Shown piece by piece: positions 50,459 through 59,760 of a stretch of 64,000 bases of DNA (the first letter of the stretch is position 1; each line of letters begins with the position of its first letter). Where the stretch lies: positions 62,001 to 126,000 of the forward strand of contig CAMDWG010000004.1 of assembly GCA_945878375.1 (NCBI GenBank), read 5' to 3'. The notes under the pieces were generated by a model, which saw only the letters and a list, made by a program, of their open reading frames with translations, was not told where the DNA came from and ran no database searches. Source of the stretch: Roseomonas mucosa (lineage in GTDB: Bacteria > Pseudomonadota > Alphaproteobacteria > Acetobacterales > Acetobacteraceae). The position numbers were made by a program, and so were the translations under genes.

Positions 50459-50806
50459 CTACCGCCCCGGATCGGCGACTTCGCGCAGCGCGCCGGTCTC
50501 GGGTGGGGTGGTCCAGCAATCCACCGCGCCGAGGCTCCGCGTGCAGAAGGGGGTGGGCAAGGGCGGCGGGGGCGGCGCCACGCACCAGGGCCCGTGCCGC
50601 TCCCACCTGACCGAGGAGCAATCCTGCCGCGTCGCCAGCCCCGCGACATGATCCAGCGGCGTCTTTCCCGTGAAGACCAGCGACGCCCCGCTCACCCCGG
50701 CCGCGGGCACGGCGAGCGGTTCCAGCCCGCAGCCGCCCAGAAGGGCGAGCCAGGGCAGCATCGTGACCCGCAGGCTGCGGGGGATCTTCGGGACGAGGGA
50801 GGCCAT
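50459..50806 (-). CDS. Small lipoprotein of unknown function
   Basis: A 115-residue protein with a hydrophobic leader and a lipobox, ALLGGC (Cys at about residue 27), so it is probably lipidated. The mature part contains VFTGKTPLDHVAGLATRQDCSSVRWERHGPWCV, a proline run, then PFCTRSLGAVDCWTTPPE (in outline); several cysteines suggest disulfides. I recall the TGKTPLDH...QDCS pattern from conserved alphaproteobacterial hypothetical lipoproteins but know no function. An internal Met (residue 16) could be the true start. It is divergent from yfgM and bamB, another envelope unit. Confidence 0.78.
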   Translation of the reverse strand: MASLVPKIPRSLRVTMLPWLALLGGCGLEPLAVPAAGVSGASLVFTGKTPLDHVAGLATRQDCSSVRWERHGPWCVAPPPPPLPTPFCTRSLGAVDCWTTPPETGALREVADPGR

Positions 50807-50913
50807 GCGGCCCAAGCCTCGCCCGACCGGGCTTAACGCGCCGTGACCGCCCCTGTATGGTCCGGCGCCGCTGGCCGGGTCGCGCCCTTCGCCAGGTTTC
50901 GGAAGGATCAGAC

Positions 50914-51564
50914 GTGCCCGATATCTTCGACGAGGTCGAGGAGGATCTCCGCGCCGAACGCAACCGCCGCCTGGCCAAGCGCTGGGGTGGGCTCGCGCTC
51001 GGCGTCGCGCTCGTCTTCGTCGCCGCCACCGGCGGCTGGCAGGCGTGGCGCTGGAACGAATCCCGCAAGGCCGCCGCCGCCGCCGAGGCCTATCTGACGC
51101 TGCATCGCGCCAGCGAAGGCGAGGGCGCCGACCTCGCCGCCGCCGCCGCCGGCTTCGCGACCCTCGGGCGGGACGCGCCGTCGGGCTACCGCGCCCTGGC
51201 CCAGCTGCGCGCCGCCGCGCTGAAGGCCGAGACCGGCGACCTCCCAGGCGCGCTGACATTGTGGAACGCGGTCTCCGCCGATAGTGGCGCCGACCCGCTC
51301 TACCGCGACCTTGCGACGCTGCTGGCCGTGACCCATGCGCTCGACAGCGGCGACCCGGCGCAGCTCGCCGGCCGCCTCGCGCCCCTGACCGCCGAGGGCA
51401 ATCCCTGGCGCGCCTCCGCGCGGGAAGCCCAGGCCCTGCTCGCCCTGCGGCGTGGCGCGACAGAGGAAGCGCGGCGCATCCTGGAATCCCTGGTCGCCGA
51501 CGCCGCCGTCCCCGCCGGCTTGCGCGAACGCGCCCAGCGCGTCGCTGCGGGGCTGCGCTCTTGA
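50914..51564 (+). CDS. YfgM-like tetratricopeptide membrane protein
   Basis: A 216-residue protein with a short cytoplasmic N-terminus (PDIFDEVEEDLRAERNRRLAKRWG), one membrane helix (about residues 27-46) and a periplasmic helical-repeat domain. This matches the Tpr_21/YfgM family, an ancillary partner of the Sec translocon and periplasmic chaperones. Start is GTG 50914, supported by AAGGA six bases upstream; longer readings lack such a site. Its stop overlaps the TTG start of bamB (TTGA). The yfgM-bamB-der order is conserved in proteobacteria. Confidence 0.88.
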   Translation: MPDIFDEVEEDLRAERNRRLAKRWGGLALGVALVFVAATGGWQAWRWNESRKAAAAAEAYLTLHRASEGEGADLAAAAAGFATLGRDAPSGYRALAQLRAAALKAETGDLPGALTLWNAVSADSGADPLYRDLATLLAVTHALDSGDPAQLAGRLAPLTAEGNPWRASAREAQALLALRRGATEEARRILESLVADAAVPAGLRERAQRVAAGLRS

Positions 51565-52892
51565 CCCGGACCAAATCCACACGGCGGATGGCGCTGCTGG
51601 GTGGCGCGGCGGCGCTGCTCGCGGGCTGCGATACGGTCGACAGCCTGTTCGGCGAACGCCGCCAGCCTTTGCCCGGCGAACGCCGCCCCGTGCTGCGGAC
51701 CGACCCGCCGCTGGTGGCGGATCAGGGGCTGGATGCCCGCGCCGTCGCCCTGCCCCCCGCCACCGACATCGCCGACTGGCCGGTGTCCGGCGGCCGGCCT
51801 AACCATGCGCCGGGCCATGCCAACCTCTCGCCCGAGCCACGCGTCGTGTGGCGGGCCTCGGCCGGCAGCGGGTCCGAATACCGGGCGCGCATCACCAGCG
51901 GCCCGGTGATCGCGGGCGGCCAGGTCTTCGCCGTGGATGCCTGGGGCCATGTCAGCGCCCATGGGCTGGCCGATGGCACGCTCCGCTGGCGCACCGACAC
52001 CACGCCCGAGGCCGAGAGCGCCGTGCCGCTCGGCGGCGGCGTCGCGGTGGTGGATGGCACGGCCTATGTGACCAATGGGCTGGCGGAGGTGCTGGCGCTC
52101 GACACCGCCGATGGCGTGGTGCGCTGGCGCGTGCGCCTGCCGCAGCCGACGCGCGGCGCGCCGACGGTTGCCGGCGGACGCATCTTCGTCGTCACGATCG
52201 AGAACCAGCTGGTCGCGCTCTCGGTGGAGGATGGACGCCGGCTCTGGCTGCATCGCGCGGGCGCCTTGAATACCCTTCCCCTCGGCCTGCCCGCCCCGGC
52301 GGTGGAGGGCGAGACGGTGGTGGCCGGCTTCGGCACCGGCGAGCTCGTGGCGCTGCGCGTGACCGATGGGCGGCTGCTCTGGTCCGACAATGTCGGGCTG
52401 AGCAACCCGAGCCTCGCGGATATCTTCGGCGTCACCGGCCTGCCGCTGATCGAGGGCGGGCGCGTGATCGCGACCGGGCTCGGCAACACCACCATCGCGG
52501 TGGATCTGCGCAGCGGGCGGCGCCTGTGGGAACGCGCCTTCGGCGGCGGGGCCGGCCCCGCCGGGGCCGGGGATTGGATCTTCTCCGTCACCGGCACCGG
52601 CCGCGTGCTGGCGCTGGGGCGCGAGGATGGGCGGATCCGCTGGGTGACCGACCTCGACCCGCCACCGGCCGAGGGCACGCCCCCGCCCCCGGCGCGCTTC
52701 GGGCGGCCGATGATCGCGGGTGGGCATGTGATGGTGCCGTCTTCGCGCGGCGAGATGCTGCTGCTGGCCCCGGCGGGCGGCGCGATCCTGGGGCGGGTCC
52801 AGATCGGGCAAGGCGTGACCATGCCGATGGCGTCGGCGGGCGGCACGCTGGTGGCGCTGGCCGATGACGGGACGCTGATCGCGCTGCGATGA
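51561..52892 (+). CDS. bamB: Outer-membrane assembly lipoprotein BamB
   Basis: A 443-residue lipoprotein with a signal sequence and lipobox ALLAGC (Cys at about residue 23). An eight-bladed beta-propeller built of PQQ-like repeats follows; blade motifs such as VYALD-like VLALDTADGVVRWRVRLP, LVALSVEDGRRLWL and TIAVDLRSGRRLWERAF recur. BamB scaffolds BamA during outer-membrane protein insertion. The start is TTG 51561, overlapping the yfgM stop. SurA and LptD, both linked to Bam function, are encoded earlier in this window. Confidence 0.93.
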   Translation: MTRTKSTRRMALLGGAAALLAGCDTVDSLFGERRQPLPGERRPVLRTDPPLVADQGLDARAVALPPATDIADWPVSGGRPNHAPGHANLSPEPRVVWRASAGSGSEYRARITSGPVIAGGQVFAVDAWGHVSAHGLADGTLRWRTDTTPEAESAVPLGGGVAVVDGTAYVTNGLAEVLALDTADGVVRWRVRLPQPTRGAPTVAGGRIFVVTIENQLVALSVEDGRRLWLHRAGALNTLPLGLPAPAVEGETVVAGFGTGELVALRVTDGRLLWSDNVGLSNPSLADIFGVTGLPLIEGGRVIATGLGNTTIAVDLRSGRRLWERAFGGGAGPAGAGDWIFSVTGTGRVLALGREDGRIRWVTDLDPPPAEGTPPPPARFGRPMIAGGHVMVPSSRGEMLLLAPAGGAILGRVQIGQGVTMPMASAGGTLVALADDGTLIALR

Positions 52893-52949
52893 GGAACGGG
52901 GCGATGGCAGCGTTCGCCACCGCCCGCGATCCGCGCTAGAAGCCGGCCC

Positions 52950-54296
52950 ATGCAACGCATCGCCATTCTCGGCCGGCCGAATGTCGGCAAGTCCACGCTG
53001 TTCAACCGGCTGGTCGGCCGCAAGATCGCCATCGTGGATGACACGCCGGGCGTCACGCGCGACCGCAAGGAAGCGGAAGCGATGATCGGCGGCGTCAACG
53101 TGCTGCTGGCCGACACCGCCGGCCTGGAAGAAGCGGCGCCCGACACGCTGTATGGCCGCATGCGCGCCAGTTCCGAGGCCGCGCTGCGACAGGCCGACCT
53201 GGTGCTGTTCGTGGTCGATGCCCGCGCCGGCATCACGCCGGCCGACCGCGCCTTCGCCAATTGGCTGCGCCGCGCGGACCTGCCCGTCATCCTGATCGCC
53301 AACAAGGCCGAAGGCCGGCTCGGCACGCAATTGGCGATGGAGGCCTATGAACTCGGCCTCGGCGATCCGCTGCCGATCTCGTCCGAACACGGGGAGGGTA
53401 TCGGCAGCCTGCATGACGAGGTGCGCGACCGGCTGGTGGACCAGGGCGCCCGGCCGAAGCCGGAGGGGAAGGACCGTCCGCTGCGGCTTGCCATCGTCGG
53501 CCGCCCCAATGCGGGCAAGTCCACCCTGGTGAACACGCTGCTGGGCGAGGAGCGGATGATCACCGGCCCGGAACCCGGCCTGACCCGCGATGCCGTCGCG
53601 CTGGAATTCGCCGATGCGGAAGGGCCGGTGCGGCTGGTCGATACGGCGGGGATGCGGAAGAAGGCGCGGATCGAGGCGAAGCTCGAACAGATGTCGGTCG
53701 CGGCCACACTCGCCGCGCTGAAGGAAGCCGAGGTCGTCGTGCTGGTGATCGACGCCCTGCTGGGCATGGACGAGCAGGATCTGCGGATCGCGCGGCTGGC
53801 CGAACGCGAAGGGCGCGCCGTGGTGATCGCGCTCAACAAATGGGATGCGGTCGCCGACCGCGCCGCGACGCGCCGACTGATCGAGGATGTGCTGACCGCG
53901 AGCCTCGCGCAGTCGAAGGGCGTCTTCGTCGTGCCGATCTCGGCGGCCACCGGCCGCGGGGTGGAGAAGCTGATGCCGACGGTGCGCGAGGTCTATGCGC
54001 TGTGGAACCGCCGCGTGCCGACCGGCGAGTTGAACCGGTGGTTCGAGGCGATGAAGGAACGCCACCAGCCGCCGTTGGTCGATGGCAAGCGGATCAAGCT
54101 GCGCTACGCCACCATGCCGAAGGCCCGGCCGCCGACGGTGGTGGTGTTCGGCACCCGCGCCGAGATGCTGCCGGAGGATTACCGGCGCTACCTGGTGAAT
54201 TCCTTCCGCGAGCAGTTCGACATGCCGGGCGTGCCGATACGGCTGAACCTGCGCGGCACCGAGAACCCCTACGCGGACGACGCCGAAGGCAGCTGA
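52950..54296 (+). CDS. der: Ribosome-assembly GTPase Der (EngA)
   Basis: A 448-residue protein with two GTPase domains in tandem: G1 loops GRPNVGKST (residues 8-16) and GRPNAGKST (about 187-195), G3 DTAG twice, and G4 motifs NKAE and NKWD. A KH-like C-terminal domain (PTGELNRWFEAMKERHQPP, RPPTVVVFG) follows. The first G4 is NKAE rather than the usual NK(V/A)D, a variant seen in this family. Der acts in late 50S subunit assembly. It follows bamB by 57 bases, and a terminator-like hairpin comes after it. Confidence 0.97.
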   Translation: MQRIAILGRPNVGKSTLFNRLVGRKIAIVDDTPGVTRDRKEAEAMIGGVNVLLADTAGLEEAAPDTLYGRMRASSEAALRQADLVLFVVDARAGITPADRAFANWLRRADLPVILIANKAEGRLGTQLAMEAYELGLGDPLPISSEHGEGIGSLHDEVRDRLVDQGARPKPEGKDRPLRLAIVGRPNAGKSTLVNTLLGEERMITGPEPGLTRDAVALEFADAEGPVRLVDTAGMRKKARIEAKLEQMSVAATLAALKEAEVVVLVIDALLGMDEQDLRIARLAEREGRAVVIALNKWDAVADRAATRRLIEDVLTASLAQSKGVFVVPISAATGRGVEKLMPTVREVYALWNRRVPTGELNRWFEAMKERHQPPLVDGKRIKLRYATMPKARPPTVVVFGTRAEMLPEDYRRYLVNSFREQFDMPGVPIRLNLRGTENPYADDAEGS

Positions 54297-54323
54297 AGCG
54301 CAAGCCGGGATGTCGCGGAAGGT

Positions 54324-54349
54324 CCCCGCGGGATGGTTGCCCCGCGGGG
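54324..54349 (+). terminator. GC stem-loop after der
   Basis: CCCCGCGGG at 54324-54332 pairs exactly with CCCGCGGGG at 54341-54349 around an eight-base loop, 28 bases after the der stop. No T run follows, only GGCGGGGTTCT, so termination is likely but not assured. Confidence 0.45.
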
Positions 54350-54374
54350 GGCGGGGTTCTAGCCTTCGCCCACG

Positions 54375-55277
54375 ATGACCGGCTTGATGGACATGCTGGG
54401 CGGTACGGCGGGCGCGGGCTTGCCCGGCACCCTGCTCGAACTCAAGGATCTGCGAGCGGCGGCCTCCCGCCGGGTCCGGGAAGCCGCCATTCGCAGCCGC
54501 TGCCAATCCGTGCCGCTCGATCCCCACACCGTGCTGTGCCGCGTGCTCGGCCGCTACAAATTCCTGGTGGACAGCCGCGATCTCGGCCTCTCGCCGCATC
54601 TGATGCTGGACGGGTACTGGGAGTCGTGGTGCACCGAATTCATGCTGCGCCGCATCCGCCGGGGCCAGGTGGCGTGGGATATCGGCGCCAATCTCGGCTA
54701 CTACGCGGTGCTGATGGCCGATCTCGTGGGGCCGGAGGGCCGCGTGCTCGCGCTCGAGCCCAATCCGCGGCTCGCCACGCTCTGCGCGCGCAGCCTGTCG
54801 CTCAACGGCTTCTGGCACAATGCGGAGGTGCAGCGCCTGGCCGCCGCCGAAGTGAGCGGCGAGACGCTGCGCTTCCGCGCCACCATCTCGGATCCGAAGA
54901 ACGGCCGGCTGGTCGATGCCGCGCTGCCGGACGCGGCGGCGCGGGATGAGGATGTGCTCGACTTCGCGGTGCAGGCGATGCGGCTGGACGATCTGGGCCA
55001 GGGCGCGGTGGATTTCATCAAGATCGATGTCGAGGGCGCCGAGGAGCAGGTCTGGGCCGGCATGCAGGGGCTGCTGGATCGCAGCCCCGCGATCACCGTG
55101 GTGATGGAATTCAACGCGCTGCGCTGCCGGGCCCCCGGGGCCATGCTGGACGAGGCCGCGACGCGCTTCCCGCTGCGCGAATTGGCGCTGAACGGGAAGG
55201 TCGTGCCCGTCACGCCCGCCGATATCCTCCCGCGGCGAGAGGATACGCTGCTCGTCCTGACGAACGAGAAGCTGTAG
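54375..55277 (+). CDS. FkbM-family methyltransferase
   Basis: A 300-residue SAM-dependent methyltransferase. Motif I is VAWDIGANLGYYAVLMADLVG, followed by GRVLALEPNP and, later, DFIKIDVEGAEEQVWAGM, the FkbM hallmark. The N-terminal 90 residues are less typical, with HLMLDGYWESWCTEF before motif I. Family members methylate hydroxyl groups of natural products or sugars, so a link to surface glycan is possible, but none of the glycan genes is adjacent. It converges closely on the SDR gene, with a gap of five bases. Confidence 0.85.
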   Translation: MTGLMDMLGGTAGAGLPGTLLELKDLRAAASRRVREAAIRSRCQSVPLDPHTVLCRVLGRYKFLVDSRDLGLSPHLMLDGYWESWCTEFMLRRIRRGQVAWDIGANLGYYAVLMADLVGPEGRVLALEPNPRLATLCARSLSLNGFWHNAEVQRLAAAEVSGETLRFRATISDPKNGRLVDAALPDAAARDEDVLDFAVQAMRLDDLGQGAVDFIKIDVEGAEEQVWAGMQGLLDRSPAITVVMEFNALRCRAPGAMLDEAATRFPLRELALNGKVVPVTPADILPRREDTLLVLTNEKL

Positions 55278-55282
55278 CCCCG

Positions 55283-56011
55283 TCAGCGCGCGGTCGGCGC
55301 GAGGTCGATCCGCGCGCCGTGGCGGGTCTCCGACGGCAGGCACAGCGCGGCCAGCGCGGGCGCGATCTCGGCGGGCTGGGGGATCGTCGCCGGATCCTCG
55401 CCGGGCATCGCCTGCGCGCGCATCTTGGTCGCGACAACGTCCGGGTCGGCCAGGTTCACGCGCAGCTTCGTCGCCGCGACTTCCTGCGCCCAGGTCGCGA
55501 CAAGGTGCTCCATCCCCGCCTTGGTCGCGCCGTACATGCCCCAATAGGCCTTCGGGCGCAGCACGCGCCCGGTGGTGACGAACACCGCCCGGCCGGCGTC
55601 CGATGCGCGCAGCGGCGGGTCGCAGCTGCGGATCAGGCGCCACGCCGCCGTCAGGTTGACCGCCACCGTCTCCGCCCAGTCGCGCGGCTCGATATGCGCG
55701 ACCGGCGTCAGCTTGTTCAGCACGCCGGCATTGTGGACCAGGATGTCCAGCCGCCCGAAGCGTTCCATGATGGAGGCGCCGAGCAGGTCCAGCTCCTTCT
55801 CCTGCTTCTGCAGGTCGAAGGGCAGCAGGGTGGCCCCGCGGCCGGTGGCGGCGCGGATCGCGTCATCCGTCTCCTCCAGCCCGCCCTGGGTGCGGGCCAC
55901 CAGCACGCAATGCGCGCCGAGGGTGGCGAGTTCGATCGCCAGCGCCGCGCCGATGCCGCGCGACGCCCCGGTGATCAGGGCGACGCGGTCCTTCAGGGGA
56001 AGCTCTGTCAC
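55283..56011 (-). CDS. SDR-family NAD(P)-dependent oxidoreductase
   Basis: A 242-residue short-chain dehydrogenase. The cofactor motif ALITGASRGIGAALA lies near residue 12, and the NAG motif in ILVHNAGVLNK near 88. The catalytic Tyr-x3-Lys is YGATKAG (about 158-164), with Thr in the usual Ser position region (VFVTTGR). Start is GTG 56011, overlapping the purF stop (GTGA), so it is the distal gene of a cvpA-purF-SDR run. The substrate is unknown; the coupling to purF looks positional. Confidence 0.88.
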   Translation of the reverse strand: MTELPLKDRVALITGASRGIGAALAIELATLGAHCVLVARTQGGLEETDDAIRAATGRGATLLPFDLQKQEKELDLLGASIMERFGRLDILVHNAGVLNKLTPVAHIEPRDWAETVAVNLTAAWRLIRSCDPPLRASDAGRAVFVTTGRVLRPKAYWGMYGATKAGMEHLVATWAQEVAATKLRVNLADPDVVATKMRAQAMPGEDPATIPQPAEIAPALAALCLPSETRHGARIDLAPTAR

Positions 56012-57483
56012 GGATGGGCACCTTGCAGCAGGGAATGCGGCGGCTCGGCGTTCTCGCGCTGGTCGACCAGGGAGATCGCGTAGTCGCCGGTGAAGCAGGC
56101 ATCGCAATAGGCCGGCTGCGCGGCGTCGCGCCCCGGCTTACCGAGCGCGCGGTAGAGCCCGTCGAGCGAGATGAAGGCCAGGCTGTCCGCGCCGATGATC
56201 CGCGCCATTTCCTCGATATCGTGGTTCGCCGCCAGCAGCTTGCCGCGTTCGGGCGTGTCGATGCCGTAGAAGCAGGAATGCGTGGTGGGGGGGGAGGAGA
56301 TGCGCATATGCACCTCCGCCGCGCCAGCGGCGCGCACCATTTCCACGATCTTGCGGCTGGTCGTGCCGCGGACGATCGAATCATCCACCAGCACCACGCG
56401 CCTGCCTTCCAGCACCGCGCGGTTCGCGCTGTGCTTCAGCTTCACGCCCAGGTGGCGGATGTGGTCGGTCGGCTCGATGAAGGTGCGGCCGACATAGTGG
56501 TTGCGGATGATGCCGAGCTCGTACGGGATGCCGGCTTCCTGCGCGTAGCCCATCGCCGCCGGCACGCCGCTGTCGGGCACGGGCACGATGACATCCGCCC
56601 CGACCCCGCTTTCGCGCGCGAGTTCCGCGCCGATGCGCTTGCGCGTGTCATAGACAGGCGTGCCCTCCACCGTGGAATCCGGGCGGGCGAAGTAGATGTA
56701 TTCGAAGATGCAGAAACGGCCCTGCTGCTTCGCGAAGGGCTTCTGGGAGGTCAGGCCCCGGTCGTCGATCAGCACGATCTCGCCCGGCTCCACATCCCGC
56801 ACGAATTCGGCGCCGACGATGTCGAGCGCGCAGGTCTCGGATGCCAGGACGAAGCCGCCGCCAGCGAGCTTGCCGATCACCAGGGGCCGGACGCCGAGCG
56901 GATCGCGCGCCCCGATCAGCGCGCCATTGTGCAGCGCGACCAGGCTGTAGGCGCCCTGCACCTGCTTCAGCGCGTCGATCAGACGGTCGGTGACCGTGCT
57001 GTAAAGGCTGATGGCGATGAGGTGGACGAAGACCTCGCTATCCGTCGTGGACTGGAACAGGCAGCCACGGCGCACCAGCGCGCGCTTCAGCGCATGGGCG
57101 TTGGTCAGGTTGCCGTTATGCGCGACCGCGAAGCCGCCGAATTCGAAATCGGCATAGAGCGGCTGCACGTTCCGCAGCGCCGTCTCGCCGGTCGTGGCGT
57201 AGCGGTTGTGACCGACCGCTGCGCGCCCCGGCAGCCCCGCGATGACGCGGGCATCGCCGAAATTGTCGCCGACCAGCCCGCGGCCCTTATGCGCGTGGAA
57301 CACGCCGCCGCCGGTCTCGAGCGAGACGATGCCGGCCGCTTCCTGGCCGCGATGCTGCAGCGCGTGCAGGCCAAGTGCCACCAGCGCCGAGGCATCGGCG
57401 CTGCCCCAGACGCCGACGACGCCGCATTCCTCATGGAACTTGTCATCGTCCGGCGGGGCGGGACGGGTGCTGAAATCCTGCAT
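56008..57483 (-). CDS. purF: Amidophosphoribosyltransferase
   Basis: A 491-residue enzyme making 5-phosphoribosylamine, the first step of purine synthesis. A 19-residue propeptide precedes nucleophile Cys20 (EECGVVGVWG). The glutaminase part has HNRYATTG and AHNGNLTN; the PRPP loop is VVLVDDSIVRGTTSRK. Four cysteines (GRFCIFEY, HSCFYG and YCDACFTGDY) match those that bind a [4Fe-4S] cluster in the Bacillus-type enzyme, unlike E. coli PurF. It lies nine bases after cvpA on the same strand, as in many proteobacteria. Confidence 0.97.
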   Translation of the reverse strand: MQDFSTRPAPPDDDKFHEECGVVGVWGSADASALVALGLHALQHRGQEAAGIVSLETGGGVFHAHKGRGLVGDNFGDARVIAGLPGRAAVGHNRYATTGETALRNVQPLYADFEFGGFAVAHNGNLTNAHALKRALVRRGCLFQSTTDSEVFVHLIAISLYSTVTDRLIDALKQVQGAYSLVALHNGALIGARDPLGVRPLVIGKLAGGGFVLASETCALDIVGAEFVRDVEPGEIVLIDDRGLTSQKPFAKQQGRFCIFEYIYFARPDSTVEGTPVYDTRKRIGAELARESGVGADVIVPVPDSGVPAAMGYAQEAGIPYELGIIRNHYVGRTFIEPTDHIRHLGVKLKHSANRAVLEGRRVVLVDDSIVRGTTSRKIVEMVRAAGAAEVHMRISSPPTTHSCFYGIDTPERGKLLAANHDIEEMARIIGADSLAFISLDGLYRALGKPGRDAAQPAYCDACFTGDYAISLVDQRENAEPPHSLLQGAHP

Positions 57484-57492
57484 GGGCGTCCT

Positions 57493-58053
57493 TCAGGTCC
57501 GGCTGCGCGCGGGGGGGCGAAGCAGCTGGTCCAGGCTCGGGTCCTGTCGGCCGGTCCCTTCGGGCAGGCGGGGCCGGAAATCCGCGGGCAGCTTGTCCAC
57601 CACCCAGCGCGCGCCATCGGCGGCCAGGGGAAGGGACCGGGCATCCCGCACTTCCGCGGGCCAGCGATCGGTGGCCGGCACCGCCAGCCCGCCCACGATA
57701 TAGGCGAGGATGACGATGAAGGCACCCCGCGCCAGGCCGAATACCATCCCCAGCGCCCGGTCCACCCCGCCGAGCGCGGACCGCCGCACATGCTCGGCGA
57801 TCCAGGCGATGAGGATCTTGAGTGCGATCAGCACGACGATGAACACCGCGCCCACGGCGATGCCGCTGGCCAGCCATTCGGGCTCGACATATTGCGCGGC
57901 GAAGGGCTTGACGAAGGGCTGGGCGGCGAGCCCCGCGATGGCGGCCCCGGCCCAGGCGCCCACGCCCAGCACCTCGCTGACCGCGCCGCGGAAGAAGGCG
58001 ACCCCTGCCGAGAGCAGCAGGATCGCCAGGACAACGCCGTCAACCCAGGTCAT
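57493..58053 (-). CDS. cvpA: CvpA family membrane protein
   Basis: A 186-residue inner-membrane protein with four hydrophobic segments (about residues 5-22, 30-48, 62-85 and 100-125), matching CvpA. Motifs include the opening TWVDGVVLAILLLSAGVAFFRG and GGVDRALGMVFGLARGAFIV. CvpA is known from colicin V production and envelope-stress survival in E. coli; its molecular role is unclear. It precedes purF by nine bases. The 118-base gap between radA and cvpA shows no gene. Confidence 0.92.
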   Translation of the reverse strand: MTWVDGVVLAILLLSAGVAFFRGAVSEVLGVGAWAGAAIAGLAAQPFVKPFAAQYVEPEWLASGIAVGAVFIVVLIALKILIAWIAEHVRRSALGGVDRALGMVFGLARGAFIVILAYIVGGLAVPATDRWPAEVRDARSLPLAADGARWVVDKLPADFRPRLPEGTGRQDPSLDQLLRPPARSRT

Positions 58054-58171
58054 CGCGCCCCAATGGTCCGCTGGCTTGGTCCGGTCTGTCGGGAACGCCG
58101 CTGGCGGCAGGCGAGGCCGGACCGGGACGCGGGCCGTCGCGGATGGGGTATAGCGGGCCAGGGATGGGGTG

Positions 58172-59599
58172 TCATGATCCCGTCGGGGCGGCGCTGGCGG
58201 CGTCCTTCTTCCGCTTCACCGTCCCCGCCGCGAATTCGGCGACGAGGTCGGCAAGGTGCCCGGCTTCCTTCAGCTTCAGCCCCGGCACGGCGGCCAGCGG
58301 CGCCGAGCCGCGCGCGACCCGGCGGGGTAGCGTCGCGGCCTCGAAGCCCAGCTTCTGCGCCTCCCGCAGCCTGGATTCGGCCTGGGCCACCTGGCGCACT
58401 TCGCCAGACAGGCCGACCTCCCCGAAATAGACCGTGCCGGGATCGGTCGGGCGGTCGGTCGCGGCGCTGACCAGCGCCGCCGCCACCGCGAGGTCGGCGG
58501 CCGGTTCGCTCACCCGCAGGCCGCCGGCGACGTTCAGATAGACGTCGTTCATGCCGAGCCCCATGCCGCAGCGCGTCTCCAGCACCGCCAGCAGCATCGA
58601 AAGCCGCCCCTGGTCCCAGCCCACCACCTGCCGCCTTGGGCTGCCGCCCGCACTCGGCGAGAGCAGGCATTGGATCTCCACCAGCACCGGCCGCGTGCCC
58701 TCGATCCCCGCGAAGACCGCACTGCCGGAGACATTGCCGCGCCGTTCCGCCAGGAACAGGGCAGAGGGGTTGGCGACCTCCACCAGCCCCTGTTCCGTCA
58801 TCTCGAACACGCCGATCTCGTCGGTCGGGCCGAAGCGGTTCTTCACCGCGCGCATGATGCGGAACTGGTGGCCGCGATCGCCTTCGAAATGCAGCGTCGC
58901 ATCCACCATGTGCTCCAGCACGCGCGGCCCGGCGAGCGTGCCTTCCTTCGTCACATGCCCCACCAGCACCAGCGCGAAGCCGCGCGTCTTGGCCAACCGG
59001 ATCAGCTCCGCCGCGCAGGCCCGGACCTGGCTGACCGTGCCCGGCGCCGAATCCAGCGCGTCGAGCCAGACGGTCTGGATGGAATCCATCACCACCACCG
59101 CCGCCTCGCCTTCACCCTCCAGCCCCGCCGCGATGTCGCGGAGCGAGGTGGCGGCGGCGAGGCCGAGCGGGGTCTTGGCCAGGCCGAGCCGCGCCGCGCG
59201 CAGCCGCACCTGCTCCACCGCCTCCTCCCCCGACACATAGAGCGTGCGGCGACCGGAGGCTGCGATCCGCGCCGCCGCCTGCAGCAGGATGGTGGATTTC
59301 CCGATTCCCGGATCGCCGCCCACCAGCACGGCGGAGCCCGGCACGAAGCCGCCGCCCAGGACGCGGTCGAGTTCAGCAATCCCGGTCAGGATGCGCGCGG
59401 GCGGGGCGCTGCGGCCTTCGAGGCCGACGAATTCCAGCCGCCGCCCGCCCGCCGCCTTCGCCGCCGGGCCGGGGCCACGGGCTTCCGCCACTTCCTCGGC
59501 GAGCGTGTTCCATTCGCCGCAGGCGTCGCAGCGACCCTGCCATTTCGCGTGGGGCGCGCCGCAGGCCTGGCAGACGAAACGGTTGCGATCCTTGGCCAA
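58172..59599 (-). CDS. radA: DNA repair protein RadA
   Basis: A 475-residue RecA-related branch-migration ATPase. An N-terminal zinc finger has Cys10, 13, 24 and 27 (CQACG...CDACG). The Walker A is GGDPGIGKST (94-103), the RadA-specific motif is KNRFGPTDE, and a LonB-like C-terminal domain follows (DVYLNVAGGLRVSEPAADLAVAAAL region). The start is read as TTG 59599 because GGAGG lies six bases upstream and homology begins at AKDRNRFVCQAC; a longer frame exists but lacks such support. It is divergent from the histidine kinase gene. Confidence 0.95.
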   Translation of the reverse strand: MAKDRNRFVCQACGAPHAKWQGRCDACGEWNTLAEEVAEARGPGPAAKAAGGRRLEFVGLEGRSAPPARILTGIAELDRVLGGGFVPGSAVLVGGDPGIGKSTILLQAAARIAASGRRTLYVSGEEAVEQVRLRAARLGLAKTPLGLAAATSLRDIAAGLEGEGEAAVVVMDSIQTVWLDALDSAPGTVSQVRACAAELIRLAKTRGFALVLVGHVTKEGTLAGPRVLEHMVDATLHFEGDRGHQFRIMRAVKNRFGPTDEIGVFEMTEQGLVEVANPSALFLAERRGNVSGSAVFAGIEGTRPVLVEIQCLLSPSAGGSPRRQVVGWDQGRLSMLLAVLETRCGMGLGMNDVYLNVAGGLRVSEPAADLAVAAALVSAATDRPTDPGTVYFGEVGLSGEVRQVAQAESRLREAQKLGFEAATLPRRVARGSAPLAAVPGLKLKEAGHLADLVAEFAAGTVKRKKDAASAAPTGS

Positions 59600-59760
59600 G
59601 CGGCCCCTCCGGCACGAAACACGAACATCGGAACTGGTAGCGCAATCCGACGCATCCACGAAGATCATATTTCGTTGTGGATCCTGATCTCTGCTCAATT
59701 CCCTATTGTAAACGCCCGAAATTCCGTTCACTTGATCGAAACGAATTGGAGTCGCCACAC

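Noticed and set aside
51300-55643. A 1447-codon minus-strand frame across bamB, der and the FkbM gene
   Set aside because: His/Arg/Gln-rich shadow translation without domains, opposite three well-identified genes.
59600-59760. A second LexA box or an EcfG-type promoter between radA and the histidine kinase
   Set aside because: GAAC...GAAC here is spaced by four bases, not seven, and GGAAC is not followed by a matching -10 element at the required distance.
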